Source: Gnetum montanum
Taxonomy: Eukaryota > Streptophyta > Gnetopsida > Gnetales > Gnetaceae
Assembly: GCA_015680685.1 (NCBI GenBank)
Contig: MNCI01011487.1
Span: 578,271 to 642,270, forward strand
Reading direction: 5' to 3'
DNA length: 64,000 nt
In this document: positions 33,600-45,199 of the stretch, in pieces
How the letters are laid out: the number at the start of each line of letters is the position of its first letter
Position numbering within the stretch: position 1 is the first letter of the stretch
Program-made: the position numbers and the translations under genes
The notes under the pieces: generated by a model
What the model saw: only the letters and a program-made list of their open reading frames with translations
Told to the model about the DNA's origin: nothing
Databases searched by the model: none

Positions 33600-35840
33600 G
33601 GTGACCAACTGTGTTAGGTTGTGAGGGTTTGGGAGGACTGTTGGATCAAAAAAATGGTCATTTCTTGGATTGATTTTCTAAACCACTATGTTGGACGACC
33701 GATTGTAAATTTACAATCCTCATAGCATTTTATTACTATGGCTATGGGGGAATCTCACCCTAGATGAATGGAGTAGAAGGTAATTGGGTTGAGGGTGAAG
33801 GGATGTGTGCAGACAGATGTGGAGGATGGTATGGATATGGGTGCTTTCCCAAAGTAGATGGTGAATGAGTTCGATGGTACTCTGGAGGGTAATAGTGATG
33901 TTGAAATGAGGCATGGCTAGCAAAACTTCATGGAGAAATGGGTTGATGAACATAGTACTTGTATGGATCCAATTGCCTGTAAAGGTACTATTGTCTAGGT
34001 GGTGGCATTCCCCATGACTGTGGTTGTTGCCACTACTTGTATTGATCATATGGTTGTGGTGGAGCTCCACTTGGATAGTAACCTTGTTGTTGTTGATGGA
34101 ACTACCTTGGATTTCCTTAAGGATAAGGCAACCTTCTGGGTGCTTGCCTTCTTACTAGTTGTGGATTTAAAGCATACATCCTAGACTCTTGTAAGTGTAA
34201 CACAATGAGACAACATCCTTTGGGACTTTTGTATTGGTAGATGTCATACCCACCACCATCATCAGAGTCTATCTCCACAACTTCTTCTATTGCAGCAACT
34301 TTGCCCTTACCTCTCTAATAGGCATGTTCAGCTTTTTTTTTTGCTTCCTGTAGTTATGATCACTATTCTACTCTTTGGATTCTTCAACAATCTTCATAGT
34401 AGTTTGGAATTTTATATACAAAGATTCCAATAGTTTATCAACCTTTTTTGAAATGTTAGAAACAAATTTTTGGATGGGCAAGGTTTTCTTGTTCACCATC
34501 TCACTAAGTGGTGGCTCCTCCTCATCACAGAATTAGACCTTCCTTTTTCTAAAGGAAGGGTTCCTATTATATTCTTCTACACTTTCCCTTTTTCGCAACT
34601 CACCTTCTTCTTTTACTACCTACTCTATTAGCCTATGTATCTAATGAGCTCTTAGTTTAAACAGTCCCCCCAAGATTTTTTTTGGTTTCTACTCTAAGCC
34701 CATCTATAATATGGTGGAGTTATTCCCTCTAAGAATAATCATGGCCAAGGCATCAATGTAATAGAGAACAATATCTATCTATGGTGGCATCCAAGGATTC
34801 ATGTGTTCCCTTTTTCTAGCCTTGGATTTACCTTCTCAAATTGGACACTCTAGAGTACTTCTGGTATTTATCATTGAATAGCTTGAGCACTGTACTCCAT
34901 CAATGGATAGATTTTGACTCCAAGGATTGGTACCAACTTTCTACCTGTTTGATGAGTGCCCTAGGAAATAGCTTTGATTTCTACCAATCATTCTCCATTT
35001 TTTGTAAGGTGCAGGCATCATGAAAGGCTTGTAGATGGTTTTGTGGATTAGAGTTACATCCCCCTCAAATCTTAGAATATTGTTCATGTCTAAGCACTTG
35101 ATCTGACTATCTTTCACATGCTTAGTTGGGATCTTAACTACCTTTTCAAGGTTAAACATGCTTCGAGTTGCCAATAAAGGCTCATCATCAACATTATTTC
35201 ATTGTTGTTGATGATGTCCTCTATTACCCCTTTAATTATTGTCGGCATGGTGATCAGTATTATTATACTACTACCCACCTCCATCCTGATTGTCTCTTCT
35301 GTGGTGTTTTTTAGAATCAGAAGATGATGAAGAAGAAGATGTAGATGAAGAGGGTGAAGAGGGAGGAGGACTGCCACCACCATGGTATCTGCTAACTCCC
35401 CTTCAATTTGCATGAACACATTTGTCAAGTTTCTTATCATCTTAATTCTTTCTTGAGCCCCTACCTTGATTGCCATCTTTATCAAAACTTGGTTTGTTGA
35501 TAGTGGAATGTAGATTTAGGTTCACACCCCCATCATCAGTAATGAGGGATGGAGAGTTTTCATGTTGATAGCCTCTAGAGAAAGGGCCCTCATTATCATC
35601 TTGGTTCAATAAGAATAAGGGATTGGTGAACCATTTTCCCTTCACAAACTCATGTTTCTTCTCTTGGTATCGACCTATTTGATGTTGTGTTTTAATGGGA
35701 TGGTAGTCCCAGTAGTCATAATCATGCACAATGTACTCCTCTTGAAGATCATGGATGCCTAACTTTGTAAGAGTTTGAAGCAACATCATAGGCACAGATC
35801 GATTGGGAGGCATTACAATGTTGCCTTCCATATCACGCCA
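33600..35840 (-). pseudogene. gag: gag of element B
   Basis: Frames on the minus strand from 35831 to 33720 (129, 115, 77 and 116 codons) form a broken gag region between primer site and protease. Visible parts: an Asn/Gln-rich, low-complexity N-terminal third; a helix-rich middle with a YYIDALAMIILRG-like segment (about 34780-34720); and a Lys-rich segment (RKQKKKLNMP, about 34320). The C-terminal third is His/Asn/Ser/Gln-rich. No clean CCHC knuckle was found. Assignment rests mostly on position. Confidence 0.6.
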
Positions 35841-36102
35841 TCACAATTATTCATCTTGGTATAGGAAGAAGATGAAATAAGGCACATACTCATCTGGATG
35901 AGTATATACCATCTTGCACTGTTGAGGAACTGGTGGTTTAACATCATCACACCTAAGAGAAGAAGACGTTTTACAATCAAATAGAATATCAATGTGCTTA
36001 TATAATTATATTACGTGTAAGAGTGATATTGACCTTGGGGTTCGTCCAATGGTGTTAATGATGTTCACTAATCCTAGCTAGTGCATGTTTCAAACAAAAA
36101 GA

Positions 36103-36121
36103 GTCCTTGACAGTGGTGCCA
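36103..36121 (-). promoter_or_regulatory. Primer binding site of element B (tRNA-Asp type)
   Basis: Minus strand TGGCACCACTGTCAAGGAC, one base inside the 5' LTR. It matches most positions of the Asp-type TGGCGCCGTTGCCGGGGAC used by Athila/Tat elements, with mostly transition differences. Confidence 0.7.
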
Positions 36122-36122
36122 A

Positions 36123-37056
36123 TGATGAGGAGTGAAGGTACCCCTATGCTCAATCATACGAATCACAAAGTGTTCATGCACAATCTTGTCAAATTCCATG
36201 GATTCTATGTCTTCTAGTACACTATTCATCTAGGAAGTGAATCCTACCTTAATTCTTATTCATTGTCTTTCCAATTACACTTGTGATGTACGAAGGTATC
36301 GTTAAGTGTAATCAAAGCATATGATTTTTATTATTTTATGTTTTATGTTCCTTGGTTCTTAAAGTAGAGAGATAAAGTAATTTAATTTAACTACTTAACT
36401 AGTCCTAACATAAGCATCCAATCCCACTTTCTATACACATCTTGAACCCACATATCCACTACTCGGTTACCAAGCACTATGCTACTGGGAACAACAAGCA
36501 ATAATGCTACTAGGATTACCAAGCAAATACATGTTTACACTTGAAGAAACCATACTTATGTGTTTAATCTATTTAGCTTAAATAATTAACTAATATCTTA
36601 AAGTCTAATTTAGCTTAATTTATCTTAATTAATTGCATATTTAATAAAAATAATGAATGCATAAATAACTCATTAATCTATTCTTAGTGTTGTAAGGTTT
36701 GATCAAAAGGCTCAGCTTTATTGTCATACACACTAGTGTGGTTCATGTACAATAGTACTCAAATAAAGATCTGTACACTTTCTAACTCCTACTGTAGGCA
36801 CTTAGAGAAATATTCTAGCTTTCAAATGGAAAAACTGTAAGAGCTCTACTACTACTATAACTTGATATCCCCATTAACATGACTGTAAGCTCATATTTAT
36901 AGTTTTTATTATAAGGCTACGTCGACAGGGCCTTGTAGATGTAGCAAACGCTACGTGGAAGCAACCCCATTGACGAGGCAACACAAAGTAAACATGACCC
37001 TTTCAACAAGGCCACGTCAACAAGAGCTTGTCAACACAACACTTTGACACTCATCA
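36123..37056 (-). repeat. 5' LTR of element B
   Basis: 934 bp, TGATGAG to CTCATCA on plus. Differences from the other LTR are mostly transitions. Confidence 0.92.
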
Positions 37057-37061
37057 CATGG
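37057..37061. repeat. Target site duplication CATGG, right copy
   Basis: Exact match to 23854-23858. Confidence 0.9.
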
Positions 37062-37560
37062 ATTCATACAACATCATCTAAGGATTAATCCTTCCAATGA
37101 ATCAAGTACTCATGCCTATTGAATCCCTAAGTGCTAGAAGCTTCCCTCCACTTGAGTATAATTACCATCTTATTTATTGAAGGCTTGGACTTATCAATAG
37201 CCTTCTTTAACTAATTGATATTTCCCTATATGGTGTCCTCATCAACTGGTCCTTGATAGTGCACAATATCTAAAAAATTAAATACAAAATATATACCCAC
37301 ATAATTTGTTAAATCAATCTCAAAAGAATTATCATTAATCTTAGCCTTAACTTTGAAAGGCCTCATCTTCTTGGCTTTCAAATTGGAGAAGTTAACATCT
37401 CCGAACTACATCTTCTTCATGTGCATCCACACCAAGTTATTGATAATGAAATTTGACTTCTATTTTCTCTTATTCCACTTGAGAACTCTCTCTTCAGCCT
37501 TATTCTTAATATTTGATTTTACTTATGCATGGAGATCCATCATCTCCTGCACAAAATTAG
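37062..37560 (-). pseudogene. Integrase end and chromodomain of element A, split by B
   Basis: Minus strand: a GPY/F-like part (RPFKVKAKINDNSFEIDL, VFNFLDIVHYQG) followed by EYLIHWKD and SLDDVV, the core of a Ty3 chromodomain. The frame then meets B's target duplication at 37061. The remainder of the domain and C-terminus lie beyond B at about 23772-23853 (LHEYRIISTPTPL). Chromodomains direct chromovirus insertion to certain chromatin in other species; here it shows the clade. Confidence 0.7.
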
Positions 37561-38400
37561 TACCGAGTTGAGGTTCACCATCAAAGCTCTTCAAAGTGTC
37601 CATTGTCTTTGGACAGAAATCATCACATACCTAAAATGAGATTTTATCAGTAGCTACATAAAAAGCATTATTGTATAAAAACTCAACATGACACAACAAT
37701 TTTTCCCACCTGTTTGGCTATCCATCATACAAACATCTTAATATTTGTAGCAAGGATTTATTCATCATCTCCATTTGGTTATCAAATTATGGATGCTATG
37801 TACTAGAAAAATTTAACTTTATCCCTAAAATTTTCTACTAAAGGAACCTCCAAAAGTAACTAGTGAATTTGTAGTCTCTTTCACTAACAATATTTAAAGG
37901 AATTCCATGCAACTTCACAACATGCTAAAAAATAAAGTTCAAACATGAGAAGCATCACTCATCTTCTTGCATGGAATGAAGTATGCTATCTTGGAGAACT
38001 TGACCACAACAACAAAAATTGCATCATTTCCACTTTTGGTTTTTGGAATATTACTTACAAAATGTACAGACACACTTTCTCATGGATCCTTGAAAATTGA
38101 CAAAGACATATAATGTCCATCCACTCCTTTACCTCCTTTAAGATTATAATAAATCAAGCACTCCTTCACAAAATTTGAAACTTTAGTTGTCATACTAGGC
38201 TAAAAATAGTGCCCACTCATAAGTTTCAATATTTTATCCCTACCCATGTAACCTACCATGCCACTACAATGCTTTTCAAATAAAATCTTTTTCCTAAAAT
38301 GACAATTAGGAATACATACCTTTTCATTCTTAAATAATAGTTCATCTTGAATATGATATTCTTTCCATTGGTCTACTCTACTCAAAAATAATTCCTTGAG
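37560..38400 (-). pseudogene. int: Integrase core of element A
   Basis: Minus strand 38200-38385 carries the zinc-binding end (EKHCSGMVGYMGRDKILKLM). Then come GNDAIFVVVVKFSKIAYFIP and HGIPLNIVSERDYKF, which keeps the second catalytic Asp. The first Asp position reads SVHFV, so it has been replaced by His. The third motif (FDNQMEMMNKSL) keeps Glu. Many stops. Confidence 0.78.
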
Positions 38401-38549
38401 GCTGCTTCAAAACTACCCAAAATCAACATCATGCTCATACAAAGAAGCAAAATCACCCATACCTTTCACATGAGGTATGCTAAAATTAATCACATACATC
38501 CTAGACAACGCATCAACCATGATATTGGCCTTTCTACTTTTGTGCTTTA

Positions 38550-39100
38550 ACACAAAATTGAACTCTTACAACCGTGCAACCCCCTTCATGTTCTTTGCAC
38601 TCAACTTCTTTTGAGAGTTTTGAAATTGTAGTCCTTTGTGGTTTTTCATCAAAGTGAACTTCTTAGACAATAAGTAATGCCTCCAATGCTTTATTTCTTG
38701 AAGAATTGTGTACAAATATTTTTCATATACACTATATGTTTACCCTGAATTATTCAACTTTTCTAAAAAGAAATCAATAGGCCTACCTTCTTATGAAAGT
38801 ACCCCACCAATGGCAAGTCCACTTGCATCCATCTTTACTTGAAAAAGCTTCTAAAAATTTGGAATTACAAGTAATAGTTCATTGGTAATCTTTGCTTTCA
38901 ATAAGTCAAAGCTCCCTCAGGTTTTATTATCCTACTTGAAATCTTTATTTTTTTTCAACAAAGCAAACATAAGGCATGAAGTACCACTAACATATTTTAT
39001 GAACTATCTGTAAAACCTACTAAACCAAGAAATGCTTTTACCTCTTCAACATTCTTAGGAGTTGGCTAATCTCTAATAGCCTTTACCTTGATAACTTCCA
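38550..39100 (-). pseudogene. RNase H domain of element A
   Basis: Broken minus-strand frames between RT and integrase, with LKHWRHYLLSKKFTL-like text near 38650-38700 typical of the Ty3 RNase H region. The N-terminal catalytic motif is hard to place because of frameshifts. Confidence 0.6.
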
Positions 39101-39149
39101 TCATAATTTGATTTTTAAAAATCTCATGCCCTAAATATTTTGTTTTCCT

Positions 39150-39830
39150 CTATAAGAAATTACTTTTCTTCACATTAATCACTAACTATGCCTTCTCCAA
39201 CTTAAGACATATCATCCTTAAGTGATTCAAGTTCTCTTCCTCATTAGAGCTATATACCAAAACATCATCAAAAAGGACAATACAACACTTACCAATCAAG
39301 TACTTCAATACATCATGCATCAACCTCATGAATGTAGTAGGTTTATTCGTGAGCCCAAATAGCATCACCAACCACTAAAATAATCCATTCGATGTTTTAA
39401 AAGATATCTTTCATTCATTACCAAAACTAATTCTAACTTGATGGTAATCACTCTTCAAATCAATTTTGCTAAATATTTTAGCATTGGTAAGCATATCAAG
39501 GATATCATCCATCCTTGGAATAGAAAACTTGTACCTCACCATTATCCTATTCAATACCCTAGAATCAATGCATATCCTCCATTCATTTCTATTCTTATTT
39601 GGCATTAGTACCATTGGAACTAGATAAAGTAAAATGGATGTCCTCATGAAGCCATTTTGTAAGTAACTCCTCTACTTGCCTTTGTAATTCAACCCATTGA
39701 TTTGGTACCATTTGGGAAGCCCTCTCATTTGGAATGATAGCACTAGGAATAAAATCAATTTGATGTTGTACATTAATCATTGATGGTAATTTGTCCAATT
39801 CCCCCTTGAACACCTTGGAAAATTTCTTCT
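39150..39830 (-). pseudogene. pol: Reverse transcriptase of element A
   Basis: Minus strand: LPSMINVQHQIDFIPSA and VELQRQVEELLTKW lead in; then EWRICIDSRVLN, the DDILDMLTNAKIFSKIDLKS motif, LFGLTNKPTTFMRLM and the catalytic IVLFDDVLVYSS with the Asp pair intact. The order and spacing fit a chromovirus RT. Frames change at about 39600 and 39400. Confidence 0.88.
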
Positions 39831-40009
39831 TCTAGCCTAGCATACCTATAGGAATTTTAACCTATACATCATCATGATTAGTAGCAATTGTTGTTATAAT
39901 AATAAAATCAAAACTGATTTCTTCATTTTCCTTAATATATTTCCTCTCTCCTAGAAGGATTAAGGAAGCTTTAAGTAAGATTTTCTAGCTCACTTATTTA
40001 GCCATCATA

Positions 40010-40280
40010 GGAATAAACTCATGGATTCTATTAGCTCTAACTACAATCCACACATTTCTTCCCCATCAAACTAAGCACCATTATCAAAATTCCAAGGTCT
40101 ACGAAGAATTACATCAATATAATTTATTGGATGGACATCATGCTTCACAACATCATAAAAACCTTTAATTTTAAATTTCAAGATACCTTGTTTTCTTACC
40201 TCTTGGAAAAAATTTCTAGACAACCAATGCATTTTATAGGATCTAGGATGAAAATTAGTTATTAAACCCAAGCTAGCAAC
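40010..40280 (-). pseudogene. pro: Protease region of element A
   Basis: Minus strand 40071-40271: HPINYIDVILRRPWNFDNGA matches the 'CDVVPMDxCHILLGRPWxxD' end of chromovirus proteases. The catalytic DSG motif should lie to the right but is not readable. Confidence 0.6.
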
Positions 40281-40299
40281 TATCCTAGAAGAAATAACA

Positions 40300-41560
40300 T
40301 TTCTTAGACTCCTTCATTATTCAAAATATGAATTCATTATCTACTAAGAAAACATCTCACCCTAATCCAAAATAATAATTTCCTATCAAGATGACATCCT
40401 CTATTCACATTCTCCATGAATGCACAATAATTTAATTCAGAAAGTTCCTCAATTTTTGAAGCATTAGGATTACCCCTCTGAAGAGCTTGTCTTGATGTCT
40501 CCTCCATATCCATGCTTTTCATATATTTTACCTTGGTTGCCTTATCCTTCTTATTGCCTTTTTTTGTCTTTTTATCATGGTTTCCATCCTTGTTTTCAAA
40601 TTTGGATTTGGATTACTTCTCCTTATCCTTGGAAGTTTGTTTGCTCCTGTGTTTGAATCCACTTAATTTCTTCTCAAGTTTGAGTGCCAAATCATAAGCC
40701 TCGTCAAGATTTTATGCCTCATAAAAATACAAATCCTACTGATATGTCATTTTAAAACCTTCTAAAATGATTGAAGCTTGTTCATATTCCTCCTAGTGTA
40801 CCTTAGCTTGATGGAATAGATCACAAAATTTGATGTAGAATTCTTTGGCATCCTTATCACTTTACCTTAGGAATTTTAACTTCATAATGATCTTTACCTT
40901 TGAAAAAAAAATTTAAATTTTCTTTTCAACCTATATTTCATCATACTTCAATGTTTAATGGGTTTTTGTTTTATCTTTCATAATCTTAAGATTGATTTTT
41001 CTACCAAGTAGAAGTTATATGTTCTAATCTAGATTTAGTAATAGGTACCCTTAAATTATTTGGTAACTCTTCCAATTCAAAGTGCTTCTTAAGTACCTTC
41101 AACCAACTTTGAAAAGCATTGGTATCATCTACATCATTGAAAGTCTTCAATTTAACAAATAGAAGTCTAGCTACATTTTTGAATACTCTAACAAGCCTTG
41201 CTTCATCTTCCTCATTAAGCTTGCCTAGAGAATCAGTAGTTACCACTATTGGAGCCCTTGAAATTCTAATATAAGTAATAGGATTCCCTTCTATTATAAT
41301 TTTGCTGATGGGTTCCTACACTTGCATAACTAGATTATTCTTCCTTATCATCTGCTCCATCTCTACATAGTTGTGAAACTTCTTTAACTAAATATACATG
41401 TTTATCACCTTCGCATGTTTGGATATGACTAGGATAGGTATTTCTATCTACCTTTGCACTAATTTCATCTAACTGAACAACCATCATTTAAAAGGTAGAG
41501 TTCATGCTCTGCATATCTCTATTTAGAGCTCGAACCTATTTCTTCTTGGGTGCTATCTAA
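40300..41560 (-). pseudogene. gag: gag of element A
   Basis: Minus strand 41001-41246 holds a Retrotrans_gag-like segment (FNDVDDTNAFQSWLKVLKKH), leading to a Lys-rich C-terminal part at 40520-40700 (LALKLEKKLSGF, then repeated Lys/Asp). No CCHC knuckle seen. Start codon not determinable. Confidence 0.65.
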
Positions 41561-41605
41561 AATTAACAAAATCCTTAACCAAATCCAAGAAACAATTAAT
41601 ACTAG

Positions 41606-41619
41606 GCTCTAATACCAAA
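41606..41619 (-). promoter_or_regulatory. Primer binding site of element A (tRNA-iMet type)
   Basis: Minus strand TGGTATTAGAGCC, a few bases inside the 5' LTR; one change from the common TGGTATCAGAGCC. Confidence 0.75.
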
Positions 41620-41624
41620 AAAGC

Positions 41625-41982
41625 TAAAGCAATTTCACTCCAATATTAAAATCACCTTCAAATACCAAATATTATGAAAATACAATTTATTTGCTAGAAA
41701 ACAAGAAACTAGCTACCTTTAATTATTCAAAAGAGAATATTACAATAGGGTTTCCAAAACCCACAAAATATCCAAAACCTCTCAAAACACTCAAACAATG
41801 CTACAAAGCATGAGGCTTTACAACCACATAATGGTTTCTCTCAATGCAAGACATAATTTATGGAGAATGTCTTTCACAACTTGGAATTGAGGATTTAATA
41901 CACAAGTACAACCCAAATACATAGACCAACACACAACATAATTGACCTTGGAGCTATAGCCTCTATGAACTCACTTAATATG

Positions 41983-42013
<31 letters not shown>

Positions 42014-42598
42014 TCAAGTTCAACACAAGATCTTACATGACATCTCCTTTTCATATCTTCTTAATACAAGCATAAAACACCAACATATTTATTAAGAAAA
42101 TAAGACAAAAACCTAAGATAATTTTCCACAAGCTTAACTTGGAATTTTCACATTATTTTTATCTTTTTCCATCTTCTCCTATCTATTTTTCTACATGGAG
42201 TAGTCAATTCTAAAAGTTTCCTTGGCCATACAATTGTCTCTAGCCTTCTTGGATGATCTCCTATGAAAAACCAACTTTTAGGAGAGATGTCTCCTTCATG
42301 AGTGAGACATCTCCTCTAAGCAGAGACATCTTTTCATGAGATGTCTCCTTTATTTGTGAGATGTCTTCTTTGAGACATCTCCTTTCTAGAGACACATCTC
42401 CTCTTAGTGAGAGATGTCTCTTATAAAGACTCAATTCTTGGCAAAGAAATCTCCTACATGTTCTAGACATCTCTTGTGAAGTCTCAGCTTCTAGACAAGA
42501 TATCTCCTTGACATCCAAGATGTGTTCATAAAGTCCAAAACCTGAAAAATACACATGTAGGGAAGAACAAGGGGATCATAAGCGATGTCCCTACATCA
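41625..42598 (-). repeat. 5' LTR of element A
   Basis: On the minus strand it begins TGATGTAGGGACATC. Aligns with 22814-23771; same CT array (41983-42010) and motif cluster (42283-42520). Confidence 0.88.
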
Positions 42599-43400
42599 AA
42601 TCATTCTTGAAATCTTAAAAGAATCAAAAATAAAAAGCTAATATGAAGCTAACAAAATCTTTTTCTTACTATTATTGTGGTAAAATAGGTCACATGAAAG
42701 AAAATTACCCAAAGAAGAAACACTATGAATAAAAATAGAAGAATAAAAAGAGTAGGTTTGGTTAAAAAAGCATTTGATACAGGTTTGAAAAAATGAAAGC
42801 TCAAATAACTAAAATACAAAGTCAATTAGAATATTTAGAAAGTAGCATAAGAACTAAAAATGATGAGGAAAATTTTTCTGCTTATTTTTCTCAAGATAAT
42901 ATTATACTAAGTAATTTTGATTGTTACAAGAGATTTTATTTTCATTTCTAGCTATGATTCAAGATTATGAATCAAATGATGATTTTTAGATTTTTACATA
43001 TACTAACCCAAGTAAACAAGAAGCTCTTAGCACTTGTGAGACTACAAGTTTAAGTGAAGATAAAGCTAAATAAATCTCAATAGGCATAGTTGAAATTAAG
43101 TATGAAGAAGCTAATGACATTGATGTGGAAGTGTTGATGAAATAGTTGGAAATGGCTATCAAAGTTAATAAAAAGTTAAATAAGGTACTAGAGTAAAAGA
43201 AACATGAACTCAAAAGCTAAAAGATAAAGCTTGAATTAGTTGAATAAGAGAAATTAAAGATTAAAGAGGAAATCATGCTATTAAGAAAGGACATGAAAGC
43301 TAAGAATGCTAAAAGTATATTTGATTTTTTAGCAAGTTCACACATAGCTTAGAAAAAATAAAGAACATCATCAATAATGGATGATTAAGTAATGATAAGA
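42599..43400 (+). pseudogene. gag: Copia C gag, C-terminal part
   Basis: Directly beyond LTR A the copia frame resumes: FSYYYCGKIGHMKENYPKKK is the knuckle with its first Cys changed to Tyr and a later Cys also changed (CCHC decayed to YCHY). It is followed by a Lys/Glu-rich, coiled-coil-like part (about 43100-43310), which Sire/Tork-like gags often have. Confidence 0.78.
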
Positions 43401-43739
43401 GGGATCTTAGGTATGAGTCTAGTTAATTTTAATTACAAAGAGCATTAATTTTAATTACAAAGACACAAACACAATTTCATATACAAAGTCTCTAACTTCA
43501 CATATAGGTAAGGAAATTCTTCTCACTCCAAGAATTCCAATTATCAAATATGGCCCAAAATCATTTAATAGCATCATTCAAGTTTACTAATTTAATTGTG
43601 GAAGATTTGATCATAAAGAAAGAAATTGAAAAGCTTATATCATTCCTTAATATAGAAATATGCTTAAATCATATGCTACTAATATTTTTTCAAGAAATGT
43701 AAAAATAAGATAACAAGTTTGGAGATCAATTAATAGAAG

Positions 43740-44000
43740 AGCTTTTCCTATTTAGTTAGCTTTAAAAAGCTCATATAATTTAGAGACATGATTTTTACAT
43801 AGTAGTTATTCATAGCACATGTTGGATGATAAGTTAAAATTCATCACACTCATAGCCTTTAATAGTGATGACATGAGCTTTGGTGATAAAGGTAAGGTAG
43901 AGGCAAGAAAAATTATCTTTGTTAAAATCCATGATAATCCTTCTAAGATTCATAATGTTTATTTTGTTGATGATCTCCATTATAACTTATCAAGCTTAGG
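43740..44000 (+). pseudogene. pro: Copia C protease
   Basis: The region HMLDDKLKFITL, then MSFGDKGKVEARKI, NVYFVDDLHYNLSSLG follows the copia protease order. The catalytic triad just before (about 43797-43808) reads HSS where DSG is expected, so the active Asp is lost. Confidence 0.75.
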
Positions 44001-44189
44001 TTAGTTATCAAAATAATTTATAATATTTCTTTCATGGATGAGAAATGCATATTAGAAAACAAAGAGAAAGATTTTAAATCTTATGTTAGAGAGTAGGGAA
44101 TAATTTGTATTCTATAAATAAGTAGTCTCAATTGTTTTAACAATCTTCTCTGAGTCAAGTAACAATAAGTTATGATAAAAATATATTAG

Positions 44190-45170
44190 AAAACTTGACC
44201 TCAGGAAACATACAAGCTCTCATCAAGGTTCAAAGCATAAGAGGCATCCCTTAGGTAATTCATTTGTAAAAGGTATTTCTTACTTTCTAACATGGCAAAC
44301 AAACTAGAGATACTTTTAAAGTAGCAATTTTCATGATAAATACAAGCTTGAATAATTGCATATGAATGATTGTGGATTCTTTAACGTAGCGAGTATTGAT
44401 GATAATAAATATTTCTTTCTTATTATTGATAATTATACTAGAATATTTTGGCTAACTTGTATAAAGAAAAATTCTAATGTATATAAACATTCTAAGGCAT
44501 TTGCGAATCTAGTTGAAACTAAAACAAGGCTTAAAATAAAAGCAGTAAGAACTAACAATGGAGGTGAGTTCATCTTAAATGAGTTTTATGAGCTATGTAG
44601 GAATGCAAGTATCAAGGAATAGTTTTCATCAACTAAGATACTAGAATGAAATGGTGTGGTAAATTGAAAGGATAGAACTATATTGGAAATGATTTGTTCA
44701 ATGAGGGATAAAAAAAGCATGCCCAAATATTTATGAATTGAAGCTACAAGAATAATGGTGTACATCATTAACAAATGTTTGGTAAGAACAAAGAATGCTA
44801 AAACTCCTTATTAGATGTGGTATAGTAAAAGTAATAATGTTCAATATTTCAAATTCTTTAGCAACAAATGTTATATTGAAAATCAAGGTAATGTTCATAA
44901 GATTGATAGTTGATGTGATGATGGTGTGTTTATTGAATATTCTAGTCAATCAAAAGGCTATTATTATTTAAATATAAGAACATCAAAGGTTTTTAAAACT
45001 TCATATATTAAAATTGGTTAATTAGAAAAGGAAGCTTATAATGTAGCTGAGAAATTTATGAATGTAGATGATGAAAAAAATGATGAAGGCACTTTAGCAT
45101 CTAAACAAGATGGTAAAACTGAAGAGGAGAAGCTGATTCTTGTTGATGAAGGAGAAACACAGTAAGAGAT
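44190..45170 (+). pseudogene. int: Copia C integrase
   Basis: GKQTRDTFK ends the pre-integrase domain. The core (44356-44622) has FFLIIDNYTRIFWLTCIKK and IKAVRTNNGGEFILNEF, keeping the Asn/Gly-rich second motif but with Asn in place of the second catalytic Asp (usually RSDNGGEF). It continues with GYYYLNIRTSKVF-type sequence near 44950-45000 and an acidic linker. Confidence 0.85.
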
Positions 45171-45199
45171 TTCTCCTGATGATGGTCCAAGGAGGAGAA

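Larger units (their letters stand above)
23859..37056 (-). mobile_element. Athila-like Ty3 element B with a 3' extra ORF
   Basis: Minus-strand element inserted in the chromodomain of A. LTRs at 36123-37056 (5') and 23859-24758 (3') begin TGATGAG and end CTCATCA on plus. The 5-bp duplication CATGG is exact (23854-23858 and 37057-37061). The interior is 11.4 kb: primer site, gag, protease, RT, RNase H, integrase, a 2-kb spacer, then a long extra ORF with a coiled-coil part. The RT has the MDGYSGYNQI-like and IVLGH motifs of the Athila group. All genes are broken. The LTRs differ at very roughly a tenth of positions in the part I compared. Confidence 0.92.
22814..42598 (-). mobile_element. Chromovirus A (Ty3), interrupted by element B
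   Basis: Minus-strand element. The 5' LTR is 41625-42598 and the 3' LTR 22814-23771. A tRNA-iMet type primer site, gag, protease, RT, RNase H, integrase and chromodomain run leftward until the chromodomain is split at 37061 by B; the last 80 bp of the interior (23772-23853) lie on the far side. Flanking bases are AATCT (22809-22813) and AATCA (42599-42603), a 4-of-5 match expected for an old target duplication. It sits in copia C gag. Confidence 0.88.

Noticed and set aside
33999-34184. Plus-strand frame in gag B
   Set aside because: Antisense shadow of the gag relic; no domain.
22814-42598. One 20-kb element bounded by LTR A
   Set aside because: The interior contains a second complete LTR pair with its own target duplication, so it is a nest and not a giant element.
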